A stretch of 64,000 bases of DNA from NCBI GenBank assembly GCA_964584755.1, contig CAZPAV010000004.1:1-64000 (forward strand). Reading direction: 5' to 3'. Shown piece by piece: positions 49,659 to 58,055 of this stretch. The translations under genes and the position numbers were made by a program. Positions within the stretch are counted from its first letter, which is position 1; the number at the start of each line of letters is the position of its first letter. The notes below the pieces were generated by a model. It was given only the letters and a program-made list of their open reading frames with translations, did not search any database and had not been told where the DNA came from. The DNA is from CAZPAV01 sp964584755 (lineage in GTDB: Bacteria; Actinomycetota; Acidimicrobiia; Spongiisociales; UBA5794).

Positions 49659-50528
49659 TCAGAACGTGAAGAGCGACGCCGCCGTGCCACCCCTGACGGC
49701 CGCGCGCTCCTCCTTGGTGAGGTTCGGGAGGTGATGGTCGACGAGGTCGAGGATCTCGCGGTACCCGGGGTTGTCCTTGATCCACGGCCAGTCGGACGCC
49801 ATGAGCATGCGTTCCGCCCCGAAGGCGCGGAAGATCCGCCGGGCCGTCTCCCCGAGGTCCCGATACGGATACGGTCGGCGGGTGAAGGCGTACAACCCGG
49901 AGAAGACGACGTAGAGGTTCCGGTGTCTCGCCGCGATCCGCTCCACGAGCTCGAGCGAGCGCGGCGGCAGGTCGACGTCGAACCGCGGCCGCCCGTCGTC
50001 GTCGACGCGGAGCTCCATGGTGATGTCGGGGCAGAACCCCAGGTGGTTCAGGACGACCTGGAGATCGGGGAGGAGATCCATCACGCCGTCGAGGATGGCC
50101 ACCTGGTCGGGGGCGCCGTAGAACCACACCTTGAGCCCGTGCTCGGCCATCGCGGCGAGGGCGGGGAAGACCGCGATCGACTCCGGGTCGCTCCCCGGGT
50201 CGGCGTCGAGCCCGTAGAAGCGCATGCCCTGCATTCCGGTCGCCTCCACCCGGCGCTCGAGCTGCGCCACCGGGTCGGGTTCCGAGAAGTCGAAGAGGCC
50301 GATACCGGCGAACCTCCCCGGATGGTCACGGAGGACGTCGCGGAGGTACTCGTCGTGCTCGGAGAGCGCGACGACGACGGCGTGATCGACCCCTGCCGAC
50401 GCCATCGCGGCGAGGAGCTCCTCGGCGGCCTCCTCCCGATCCGGTGGGGTCATGCTCTCGTAGACGGGACGCGGGTACGCGTCGGACACTGCCTTGAAGA
50501 GGTGGAGATGGGCGTCGACGACAGGCAC
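49659..50528 (-). CDS. Amidohydrolase-2 family protein (ACMSD-like)
   Basis: A 289-residue TIM-barrel metal hydrolase or decarboxylase: HxH in VVDAHLHLF, VLNHLGF with a metal His, and ASDWPW with the catalytic Asp. These mark the PF04909 group (aminocarboxymuconate-semialdehyde decarboxylase, lactonases). It is the last gene of the ABC-transporter operon, 15 nt behind the alpha/beta hydrolase. It would hydrolyse a lactone or decarboxylate an intermediate. Confidence 0.9.
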   Translation of the reverse strand: MPVVDAHLHLFKAVSDAYPRPVYESMTPPDREEAAEELLAAMASAGVDHAVVVALSEHDEYLRDVLRDHPGRFAGIGLFDFSEPDPVAQLERRVEATGMQGMRFYGLDADPGSDPESIAVFPALAAMAEHGLKVWFYGAPDQVAILDGVMDLLPDLQVVLNHLGFCPDITMELRVDDDGRPRFDVDLPPRSLELVERIAARHRNLYVVFSGLYAFTRRPYPYRDLGETARRIFRAFGAERMLMASDWPWIKDNPGYREILDLVDHHLPNLTKEERAAVRGGTAASLFTF

Positions 50529-50543
50529 GGCTGTTCCTCTCTC

Positions 50544-51239
50544 TCAGTCCTCGGGAACGCCGAGGGGGCCGGACGGGTTCGCCCCGTCCGGCGAGGCGTG
50601 CTCCTCCGCCCACGCCTCGCTGAGAGGCGTCAGGTAGCGGCGGAGGAAGATGACGAGCTGCTCGAAGAGGTTCGGACGATCGGTGAGCAGGCGGGGGCCG
50701 GCATCGGCGGTCGCGGTCGTGATCCACAGGTTCTGGCCCCGCACCGCCGGATAGATCTCCTCCACGTACCGCTGCGACGGCTCGTCCAACGTCCCGTTGA
50801 CGACGAGCCGCAAGGCGGCCGTCGTGGACCTCCGGTCGATCGCCACGGGTCCCTCCCGCGGGCTGACGACGACGTGGACCGGGGCGCCCGGCTCGGACGA
50901 GAGCCGGAACGCCACGGCCGACAGCGACCCGTGGCAGACGAACGCCACCGGGCCGAAGGTCTCGTGGAGCTGCGCGACGAGTTCCTCGAGGTCGTCGATC
51001 GTCGTCGCCGGGTCGACGTGCCCGTCGGAGAGACCGTGGCCCCGCAGCTCGGTGGCGACGACCCGAAACCCCGCGTCCACGAGACGGTGGGGGAGCGGCG
51101 TCCAGACGTCCAGGTCCTCGCCGAGGTCGTGGACGAGGAGGACCGGTGGACCCTCCCGGGGCCATTCGTGGCCTCTCAGTGTGAGCCCGGAGGGGAGTCG
51201 GACGGCGATGGGGATGGGGCGCATCGGGATCCCGGTCAT
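50544..51239 (-). CDS. Alpha/beta hydrolase (small, degenerate nucleophile elbow)
   Basis: A 231-residue alpha/beta hydrolase-like protein: VLLVHDLGEDLDVW and VVATELRGHGLSDGH are typical, but the elbow reads VCHGSLSAV, so the second Gly of GxSxG is Ser, and the chain lacks an obvious final His motif. It may be a weak or specialised esterase. It overlaps the OppD gene by ATGA. Confidence 0.75.
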   Translation of the reverse strand: MTGIPMRPIPIAVRLPSGLTLRGHEWPREGPPVLLVHDLGEDLDVWTPLPHRLVDAGFRVVATELRGHGLSDGHVDPATTIDDLEELVAQLHETFGPVAFVCHGSLSAVAFRLSSEPGAPVHVVVSPREGPVAIDRRSTTAALRLVVNGTLDEPSQRYVEEIYPAVRGQNLWITTATADAGPRLLTDRPNLFEQLVIFLRRYLTPLSEAWAEEHASPDGANPSGPLGVPED

Positions 51240-52267
51240 GCTTCGAAGGGCTGCGGGTTGAAGCACCGGAGAGCCCGTTCCGCGACGGTCTCGAGCTCGG
51301 GATGCTCCTCCCAGCACCGGGGGACCGCGTACGCGCAGCGGGGGGCGAAGCTGCATCCCGGCGGCATGAGCTGGGGAGGCGGGACGAGACCCGGGATGGG
51401 GGTGAGGGTCTCCCGCTTCACGCTCACGTGGGGGAGGGCACGCAGCAGCCCCTGGGTGTAGGGGTGCCGGGGGTCCTCGAAGAGCTCCTCGACCGGCGCC
51501 TGCTCGACGATCTCCCCGGCGTACATGACCGCCACGCGGTCGGCGACGGAGGCGACGACGGCCAGGTCGTGGGTGATGAGCAGCATCGCCATGGCGCGCT
51601 CGCGCTGCTCGGAGAGGAGCTTCTCGAGGATCTGCGCCTGAACGGTCACGTCGAGGGCCGTGGTGGGCTCGTCGGCGATGAGGATCTCGGGGTCGAGGAC
51701 GAGCGCGAGCGCGATCATGACCCGCTGCCGCATGCCGCCGGAGAGCTCGTGCGGGTAGGAGCGCAGCCGGGCGGCGGGATCCGGGAGGCCGACCTCACGG
51801 AGGATGGCGACGCTCATCTCGACGGCGGCCGCCCGATCGACGGGACGATGCGTCCGGATCACCTCGGTCATGACGTGGCCGATGGTGAAGACGGGGTCGA
51901 GGGACGTCAGCGGGTCCTGGAAGATCATCGAGATCGCATCGGATCGGATCTTGCGCATCTCCCGTTTCTGGAGCGAGAGGAGGTCCTGGCCCCGGTAGCG
52001 GATCTCGCCACCGCGGACGTGCACCGGGGGGGTGGGGAGGAGGCGCATGATCGAGAGCGCGGTGACGCTCTTGCCGCATCCGCTCTCGCCGACGAGGCCC
52101 ACGATCTCGTTCGGGTACAGGTCGAGCGAGAGATCCCGCACGATGTCGGAGCTCGTGCCGCGATCCACCACGGCGGTGCGCAGGCTGCGAACCGACAGGA
52201 TGGGGTCGTCACCCGCGGGCTCGGGCGTGGGGGCGCCGTCGGCGTCGGTTTCCACCGCAAACGACAC
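51236..52267 (-). CDS. Oligopeptide-type ABC transporter ATP-binding protein (OppD/DppD)
   Basis: A 343-residue ATPase with Walker A GESGCGKS, Q-loop FQDPLTSLDP, signature LSGGMRQRV, Walker B ILIADEPTTALD and the C-terminal peptide-transport extension (CSFAPRCAYAVPRC). The GTG at 52267 lies 3 nt from the permease stop. It pairs with the distant OppF (45.7 kb). In oligopeptide importers OppD and OppF form the heterodimeric motor. Confidence 0.94.
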   Translation of the reverse strand: MSFAVETDADGAPTPEPAGDDPILSVRSLRTAVVDRGTSSDIVRDLSLDLYPNEIVGLVGESGCGKSVTALSIMRLLPTPPVHVRGGEIRYRGQDLLSLQKREMRKIRSDAISMIFQDPLTSLDPVFTIGHVMTEVIRTHRPVDRAAAVEMSVAILREVGLPDPAARLRSYPHELSGGMRQRVMIALALVLDPEILIADEPTTALDVTVQAQILEKLLSEQRERAMAMLLITHDLAVVASVADRVAVMYAGEIVEQAPVEELFEDPRHPYTQGLLRALPHVSVKRETLTPIPGLVPPPQLMPPGCSFAPRCAYAVPRCWEEHPELETVAERALRCFNPQPFEA

Positions 52268-52269
52268 GG

Positions 52270-53193
52270 TCAGACTCCTGCCTTTCGCAGTCGGGGATTC
52301 GCGAGGGTGTAGCCGACGTCGGCGATCCAGTTGGAGAGGACGACGATGGTCACCAGCACGAGCGAGAAGAACTGGGCGACCGGGTAGTCGCGCCGGAGCA
52401 CGGCGTTGACGAGGACCTGACCGAGTCCGGGCCAGCCGAAGATCGTCTCGACGACGAGGGCGTACCCGACGATCTGGCCGATCCGCAGCCCGGCCAGGGA
52501 GATGATGGGGATGAGGGCGTTGCGGAAGACGTGCTTGGCGACGACGCGCAGCTCCGAGAGGCCACCGGCGCGCAGCGTGCGGACGAAGTCCTGGTTGAGG
52601 TTCTCGAGCATGGCGGAGCGGGTCATGCGCACCGTGAGGGCGATGCCCTCCATGGCGAGGACCACCGCGGGCAGGACGAGCTGCTTCACCGAACAGCATC
52701 CCGCCGACGGGAGCCATCCCAGGGTCGACGCGAACAACCAGACGACGAGCAGCGCCAGCCAGAAGTTGGGGACCGCCATCCCGGCGACGGAGAACGTCAT
52801 GATCGCGCCGTCCCACCACGACCCGCGGCGCAACGACGCGAGGAGCCCGAGGGGCACCCCGAGACCGAAGATGAGGACGAACGCGGCGACGCCGAGGATG
52901 AGGCTGTTCTTGCCGTGCTCGGTGACGAGCAGTCCGATGTCGGCGTTGTTCGTCAGGGACTTGCCGAGGTCGCCGGAGAGCACCCGACCCATGTAGGTGA
53001 AGTACTGCTGGTAGATGGGGTCGTTGAGCCCGAGCCGCTCCCGGAACGCCTCCCGGTCGGCCTCGGTGGCGGACGCGGGGAGGCGGGCGGCGGTGGCGTC
53101 GCCGCCCGAGAGCCGGATCGCGTAGAAGACGGCGACGGAGGACAGGATGAGGACGATGAGGGTGTACGCCGTGCGGGCTGCGAGACGTCTCAC
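52270..53193 (-). CDS. ABC transporter permease (DppB type)
   Basis: A 307-residue membrane permease with the BPD_transp_1 domain and the EAA loop near FVRTLRAGGLSELRVVAKHVFRNALIPI. Six TM helices are expected. Long periplasmic segment after TM1 (residues about 30-95), as in DppB. GTG at 53193 overlaps the DppC stop. It forms the pore with DppC for the ABC importer. Confidence 0.94.
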   Translation of the reverse strand: MRRLAARTAYTLIVLILSSVAVFYAIRLSGGDATAARLPASATEADREAFRERLGLNDPIYQQYFTYMGRVLSGDLGKSLTNNADIGLLVTEHGKNSLILGVAAFVLIFGLGVPLGLLASLRRGSWWDGAIMTFSVAGMAVPNFWLALLVVWLFASTLGWLPSAGCCSVKQLVLPAVVLAMEGIALTVRMTRSAMLENLNQDFVRTLRAGGLSELRVVAKHVFRNALIPIISLAGLRIGQIVGYALVVETIFGWPGLGQVLVNAVLRRDYPVAQFFSLVLVTIVVLSNWIADVGYTLANPRLRKAGV

Positions 53194-54128
53194 TCCTCGA
53201 GCCCCTTGGCCTCGTGGCGGAGCCGGGGATCGAACACGTCCCGTAGCCCGTCGCCGATCAGGCTGACCGACAGCACGAGGAGCACGATGGCGATCCCGGG
53301 AATCGTGGACTCCCAGTGGTTGAGCCGGAGGAAGTTCCGCCCGTCGGACACCATCTGACCCAGGCTGGGCGTGGGAGGCTGCGCCCCCAGCCCGATGAAC
53401 GACAGGGCCGCCTCCGCGATGACCGCCACCGCGACGTAGTACGAGGCGAGCACGAGCGCGGGGGCGAGGATGTTGGGGAAGACGTGTCGCCACATGATGC
53501 GGAACGTCGAGTAGCCGCCGGCCCGGGCCGCCTCGATGAACTCCCGGTCCTTGAGCGCCAGCACCTCGCCGCGGACGACTCGGGCGATGGCGGCGGTGTT
53601 GACGAGCCCGACGGCGAGGATGACGGGGAAGAGGCCCGCCCCGAGCCCCCCGGCGAAGAGCACCGCGACGAGGATGAGCGGGAAGCCCCAGACGAAGTCG
53701 ACGACGCCGCGGATGGCGCCGTCCGTCCAGCCGCCGAGGAAACCGCCCGCCATCCCGATCACGATGCCGGCGACGAGCGCGAGCAGCGTCACCCCGGCCG
53801 CGACCGTCAGGCTCACCCGGATGCCCACGAAGAGACGGGCGGCCAGGTCGCGTCCGAGCTGGTCCGTCCCCAGCAGGTGACCCGGGCTGAGTGGCGGGAG
53901 GTGGACGTCGGAGAAGCTCTGGGCGTTCGGATCCGCCCCCGAGAGCCAGGGCCCGAGCAGGCCGGCGCCGAGGACGACGATGCCCAGCGCCGAGCCGAGC
54001 AGCAGGAGCTTGTTGTGGCGCATTCGCTCGAACGCGGAGCGAACCGCGCCCACGTGCTGGGCGGCCTCGTACGCGGCGAGCCTCGCTGCCCACTGCCCCT
54101 GGTAGGCCCGGGTCTGCTCGGTCAGCAT
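53190..54128 (-). CDS. ABC transporter permease (DppC type)
   Basis: A 312-residue permease with an N-terminal OppC-like extension (about 1-60), the LGTDQLGRDLAARLFVGIRVSL segment and the EAA loop EFIEAARAGGYSTFRIMWRHVFPNI. It starts at ATG 54128 behind GGAGGAGGG, with its own TATAGT box upstream, so it can be expressed apart from the binding-protein gene. Confidence 0.94.
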   Translation of the reverse strand: MLTEQTRAYQGQWAARLAAYEAAQHVGAVRSAFERMRHNKLLLLGSALGIVVLGAGLLGPWLSGADPNAQSFSDVHLPPLSPGHLLGTDQLGRDLAARLFVGIRVSLTVAAGVTLLALVAGIVIGMAGGFLGGWTDGAIRGVVDFVWGFPLILVAVLFAGGLGAGLFPVILAVGLVNTAAIARVVRGEVLALKDREFIEAARAGGYSTFRIMWRHVFPNILAPALVLASYYVAVAVIAEAALSFIGLGAQPPTPSLGQMVSDGRNFLRLNHWESTIPGIAIVLLVLSVSLIGDGLRDVFDPRLRHEAKGLEE

Positions 54129-54151
54129 GAGCCACCCTCCTCCGCCAGGGC

Positions 54152-54157
54152 ACTATA
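54152..54157 (-). promoter_or_regulatory. -10 box TATAGT before dppC
   Basis: TATAGT on the minus strand ends 23 nt before the dppC ATG; a GGAGGAGGG ribosome binding site lies between. The 133-nt gap after the binding-protein gene has no other feature. Confidence 0.5.
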
Positions 54158-54261
54158 CGTCCCCGGGGCGGGCACCCCCGCCGCCGTCGGCGCCTCCTCG
54201 GTCGTCTCGAACGAGGGGGACAGTGCCGGTGGCCGGCACCGTCCCCGCTCGGCGTCGAGAT

Positions 54262-56013
54262 CTACGCCTCGATCCACGTGTCGTTGTAGTACGGGTACAG
54301 GTTCCACACGAACGGCTGCCAGCCGTGCACCTTGTTGTGGTGCACGAAGGTGGCGTTCTGGTTCATGATCGGCAGGTAGGGGAGCTGCTCGGCCCAGGCG
54401 AGCTGGAACTCCGATGCCGCCGCCCGCGCCTCGGCCTCCGTGGCGGAGGTCTGCCACTTCTCGATGGCGCCGTCGATGCGCGGTTCGACGGCGTGGGAGA
54501 AGTTGGGCACGGGAATGAACTGCGACCCGCCGAAGAGCGTGAGCACGTCGATCGGGATCGGCCAGAGCCAGAAGAACAGCGACATGGGCGAGGCGTCACG
54601 TCCCTTGCCGCTCTGGCGCTCGAAGGCCACCGCCCGGTCGACGACGTTGAGGTTCGCCTTCACCCCGACGACCGCGAACTGCTGCGCCACCGCCTCGGCG
54701 ACCGCCTTCTGGATCGACTCGTCCTCGACGACGTACTCGAACTCGAACTTGACCCCGTTGCGCTCGCGAATCCCGTCGGCGCCCTTCACCCAGCCGGCCT
54801 GGTCGAGCTTCTCGTTGGCCAGGTCGACGTCGAACTGGTTGAACTGCTCCACCTTCGGCTCGTAGAACCGGTCCGTGGTGGGGAACGGGCCGAACGTCGG
54901 TGCGCCGTTCCCGAACAGGATGGCCTTGACCATGCCCGTCCGGTCGAGGGCGTGGGACAGCCCCTGGCGGGTGAGCAGATCGCCGAAGAACTCGTCGTAG
55001 TCCCGGTTCATGGCGAGGTGGTATCCGGACCACTCGGGGAACCGGATGACCGTCAGATCGGGGTTCGCCTCCAGACGACCGATGTCCTGGTGGGCCGGGT
55101 TGATGAGCGTGTCGATGTCGCCGTTCTCGAGCTGTGTCGCCCGCTGGCCCGCCTCGGTGATGACCACCCAGCGGATCGCGTCGAGGTGGGCCGGGCCCTT
55201 GTTCTCGAAGAACGGCGTGTTCGATCCGGGGTACTCGTCCCAGCGTTTGACCAGGCTGTGGCTCCCCGGCACCCACTCCTCGTGGGTGAACGGTCCGGTC
55301 CCGTCGGCGAACTCCGTGCCGTACGTCGACTCGGGGTCGGTGCCCCCGGCCTCCTTCCACGTGTTGATGTTGATGATCCGCCAGTACCCGGTCTTGTGGG
55401 GCCCGAGCGCACCCACCCACGGGTTCTTCATCTTCATGACGACGTCGTTGCCCTCGGCGACGTACGTGTCGACGGGGGCGGCGAGGCCGGCGATGAAGCT
55501 CTCCGCCTGGATGGTCCGGTAGAACTCGGCCACCATCGCCGCGTCGATCGTCGCCCCGGAGTGCGAGCGCTTCCCTTCCGGGATCGTGAACCGATACTCC
55601 ATGCCGTCGTCGGACACCGAGAATCCCGAGGCGAACTGCGGCACGTCCTTGCCGTCGGGATCGTTCGTCAGGATCGCCTCGTAGATGGCGAAGAACGCCG
55701 GGTCGTACCAGTTCGTCGTGATGGGATCGTGCTTCGAGATGTCCCGGTTGTACCCCTCCCGCAGGGTTCCGCCCTTCACCGGGCCGGCCGGGGCGGCCGT
55801 CGTCCCGGCGGTCGTTCCGGGGGCGGCCGTGGTGGCCTGCCCGCCCTCCTCGCCGGTGCTGCAGGCGGCGAGGATCGAGGCGGCCGCGGTCAGACCCACG
55901 GCCGCCAGGCCCGCACGGTGCAGGAACGTGCGCCGGTCAATCAACTTGGCCTTGTACGCTTCGGTGAGCTCGGTCACTTCCGGACCGAACTCCTCCATCC
56001 ATGAACTGCCCAT
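54262..56013 (-). CDS. Family 5 extracellular solute-binding lipoprotein (oligopeptide type)
   Basis: A 583-residue substrate-binding protein. A Tat-like twin Arg (DRRTFLHRAG, R27/R28), a hydrophobic stretch and a lipobox ending at C51 (SILAAC) predict a membrane-anchored lipoprotein. A Thr/Ala-rich linker leads to the SBP_bac_5 domain (GGTLREGYNRDISKHDPIT ... HEEWVPGSHSLVKR). It delivers substrate to the DppB/DppC permeases encoded just downstream. It starts at ATG 56013 and is first in its operon, with operator site 4 about 80 nt upstream. Ligands of this family include peptides and opine-like or glycoside compounds. Confidence 0.95.
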   Translation of the reverse strand: MGSSWMEEFGPEVTELTEAYKAKLIDRRTFLHRAGLAAVGLTAAASILAACSTGEEGGQATTAAPGTTAGTTAAPAGPVKGGTLREGYNRDISKHDPITTNWYDPAFFAIYEAILTNDPDGKDVPQFASGFSVSDDGMEYRFTIPEGKRSHSGATIDAAMVAEFYRTIQAESFIAGLAAPVDTYVAEGNDVVMKMKNPWVGALGPHKTGYWRIININTWKEAGGTDPESTYGTEFADGTGPFTHEEWVPGSHSLVKRWDEYPGSNTPFFENKGPAHLDAIRWVVITEAGQRATQLENGDIDTLINPAHQDIGRLEANPDLTVIRFPEWSGYHLAMNRDYDEFFGDLLTRQGLSHALDRTGMVKAILFGNGAPTFGPFPTTDRFYEPKVEQFNQFDVDLANEKLDQAGWVKGADGIRERNGVKFEFEYVVEDESIQKAVAEAVAQQFAVVGVKANLNVVDRAVAFERQSGKGRDASPMSLFFWLWPIPIDVLTLFGGSQFIPVPNFSHAVEPRIDGAIEKWQTSATEAEARAAASEFQLAWAEQLPYLPIMNQNATFVHHNKVHGWQPFVWNLYPYYNDTWIEA

Positions 56014-56093
56014 GCGGGGACCTCCTCTGCCCTCCTCGTCCGCGTCGACCGTCCTGGGACCCTCCCGATCCGCTGGTCCGACCGCGCTAGAAA

Positions 56094-56110
56094 GGATAAT
56101 ATACGATTTT
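56094..56110. promoter_or_regulatory. AT-rich operator-like site 4 (divergent SBP / epimerase promoter)
   Basis: GGATAATATACGATTTT lies between the divergent binding-protein and epimerase genes. Its reverse complement holds GTATATTATC, identical to site 2. TACGAT (56102-56107) on the plus strand may be the -10 box of the epimerase gene. Confidence 0.7.
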
Positions 56111-56157
56111 GCCGGAGTCCGCGGGAGAAACTCTCCGGCTCCCGAGAGGAGGCTGCC

Positions 56158-57144
56158 GTGGCCACCGAGATGGAACGATTCCTCGTGACCGGAGCGGGGG
56201 GGTGCATCGGCGCCTGGACGGTGAGACTCCTCGCCCGGGAGGGCACCGCCGTGACCGCCTTCGACGTCAGCGAGGACCGGCACCGCCTCCGGCTGGTCCT
56301 CGACGAGGAGCGGTGGGGCGACGTCTCCTTCCGCACGGGCGACGTCCGGGACCTCTCGTCGCTCCTCGAGGTGGTGAGCGAGGAGGGCATCACCCACATC
56401 GTGCACCTCGCCGCCCTCCAGGTGCCGTTCTGCAAGGCGGATCCTCCCCTCGGTGCCCAGGTCAACGTGGTGGGGACGGTGAACGTCCTCGAGGCCAGGC
56501 GTCGCCGCGCCGGTCAGGTACGCGGTCTCAGCTACGCCAGCTCGGTCGCGGTGTTCGGCCCCGCCGCCGCGTACCCCGCCGGAACCGTGCAGGACGACTC
56601 CGCTCTGGCGCCGGCGACGCTGTACGGCGCCTACAAGCAGGCGAACGAGTCGACGGCGCGGATCTACGCCGCCGACTGGGGTGTCGGCTCGGTGGGCCTC
56701 CGCCCCTCCGTCGTGTACGGACCGGGCCGGGACCAGGGCCTCACCTCGGACCCCACCACGGCCATGCTCGCCGCCGCGGCCGGCGGCGGCTTCCACGTCG
56801 CCTTCGGCGGCGTCGCCGGCTTCCAGCACGCCGAGGACGTGGCGAGGTGCTTCATCGCCGCGGCCCGGGTGGAGACCACGGCCGCCCTCGTGCACAACAT
56901 CGGGTGCCGGTCGGCCCCGGTGGCGCGGGTGGTCGAGCTCATCGAGGAGGCCGCCCCCGCCGCGCGCGGGCGGATCACGATCGACGAGACTCCGCTTCCC
57001 CTCCCCCGCGACCTGGACGGCTCGCCCCTGGAGCGGCTGATCGGCGTGGCGGCGCGGCAGCGTCCCCTGGAGGAGGGCGTGGCGGAGACGGTGGCCGAGT
57101 TCCGTCGTCTCCTCGCCGCCGGCCTCGTCGCGCCGCCCGGGTGA
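56158..57144 (+). CDS. NAD-dependent epimerase/dehydratase family protein
   Basis: A 328-residue extended SDR: the TGAGGCIG coenzyme motif (residues about 11-18), HLAALQVPF, the catalytic Ser and Tyr in SSVAVFGP and YGAYKQ (YxxxK), and RPSVVYGPGRDQG. GTG start at 56158 with GAGAGGAGG before it. It probably oxidises or epimerises a sugar-like or lactone substrate in the pathway. Co-expression with the transporter is implied by the shared operator. Confidence 0.9.
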   Translation: MATEMERFLVTGAGGCIGAWTVRLLAREGTAVTAFDVSEDRHRLRLVLDEERWGDVSFRTGDVRDLSSLLEVVSEEGITHIVHLAALQVPFCKADPPLGAQVNVVGTVNVLEARRRRAGQVRGLSYASSVAVFGPAAAYPAGTVQDDSALAPATLYGAYKQANESTARIYAADWGVGSVGLRPSVVYGPGRDQGLTSDPTTAMLAAAAGGGFHVAFGGVAGFQHAEDVARCFIAAARVETTAALVHNIGCRSAPVARVVELIEEAAPAARGRITIDETPLPLPRDLDGSPLERLIGVAARQRPLEEGVAETVAEFRRLLAAGLVAPPG

Positions 57145-57169
57145 GCCCCGGCGCGGTCGGCGCTGCCGG

Positions 57170-57979
57170 TCAGGAGGGGATGGCCGACCGTGCCGAGGGG
57201 TACGCGGAGCGGAGGGCGACCGCCGCCGCCGGCGACCACGCCGCACCGAGGGGGAGGGTGAGCTCGACCCGCGGCGGGTCTTCGCACGGATGGCCGCGAC
57301 TCACCGAGAGCGTGGTGCGCCCGGCCCGCCGCCGAAGCACGTAGCTGTACACGGTCTGGTAGATCGTGTGGTTGCAGATCCCCGTCCCGCCGTCGTCGTG
57401 CGCCCGCAGCAGGGCCCAGACGTCGGCGATCGACCTCGCCCGAGCGACTCGCCGCCGGGCGGCGGCCAGGCGCCTCTCGGTCGTCGTGGTGTCGTCGTCG
57501 CCCGGGTCCGGCCCGAGGACGACGTGGTGGTTGGTGCGAGCGGTCGGTCCGGCGAGAGGCACCACCTCCGCGTGGGTCCCGCGTACCTCGATCGCCGCCG
57601 AGTGGCGCGCATCGATGAGGAGGAGGTTCCCCCACAGACGGGGCGTTCCCGCCACCGCCGCCTGCACCGCCTCGATCGCCGAGGGCACGTCGTCGCCGTG
57701 CCGGAGCGCGATCTCGACCAGGTCGTCGTAGCCGGCATGGTCCGGCAGGGTGCGGACGTTGGAGTCGCCGGCGAGGAGTCCCGCGGAGTTGGCCCCGATC
57801 GAGAAGCCCGAGAACCGGTCCTCGTCGGGGTCGCTCTCGGCCCACGTGGTGATGCCCTCCACGCCGAAGACGTCAGGCTCGACGACGATCCGGTCGTCGA
57901 AGTGGGTGCGCCCGAAGTCCTTGTTCTTGAAGAGGACGTAGTCGTCGACTCCGAGTCGCACCACGCCGGTCGTGCACAT
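57170..57979 (-). CDS. C45-like Ntn-hydrolase (acyltransferase/amidase)
   Basis: A 269-residue protein beginning MCTTG. The Cys at position 2 would become the N-terminal nucleophile after Met removal, as in peptidase C45/isopenicillin-N acyltransferase relatives that lack autoproteolysis. Family-like segments are YVLFKNKDFGR, SIGANSAGLLAGDSN and LLIDARHSAAIEV. It would deacylate an N-acyl amino compound. It is convergent with the epimerase gene and divergent from the M20 peptidase. Confidence 0.72.
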   Translation of the reverse strand: MCTTGVVRLGVDDYVLFKNKDFGRTHFDDRIVVEPDVFGVEGITTWAESDPDEDRFSGFSIGANSAGLLAGDSNVRTLPDHAGYDDLVEIALRHGDDVPSAIEAVQAAVAGTPRLWGNLLLIDARHSAAIEVRGTHAEVVPLAGPTARTNHHVVLGPDPGDDDTTTTERRLAAARRRVARARSIADVWALLRAHDDGGTGICNHTIYQTVYSYVLRRRAGRTTLSVSRGHPCEDPPRVELTLPLGAAWSPAAAVALRSAYPSARSAIPS

Positions 57980-58041
57980 GCCCGCTCCTCCACGCCACCT
58001 CCCCGAAGTGTACGCCTTCGGGCCTCGGCGTCCCGGGTCGG

Positions 58042-58047
58042 TAGAGT
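58042..58047 (+). promoter_or_regulatory. Leaderless -10 box TAGAGT of the M20 gene
   Basis: TAGAGT ends 8 nt before the ATG at 58056. Confidence 0.55.
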
Positions 58048-58055
58048 CGACGGGG

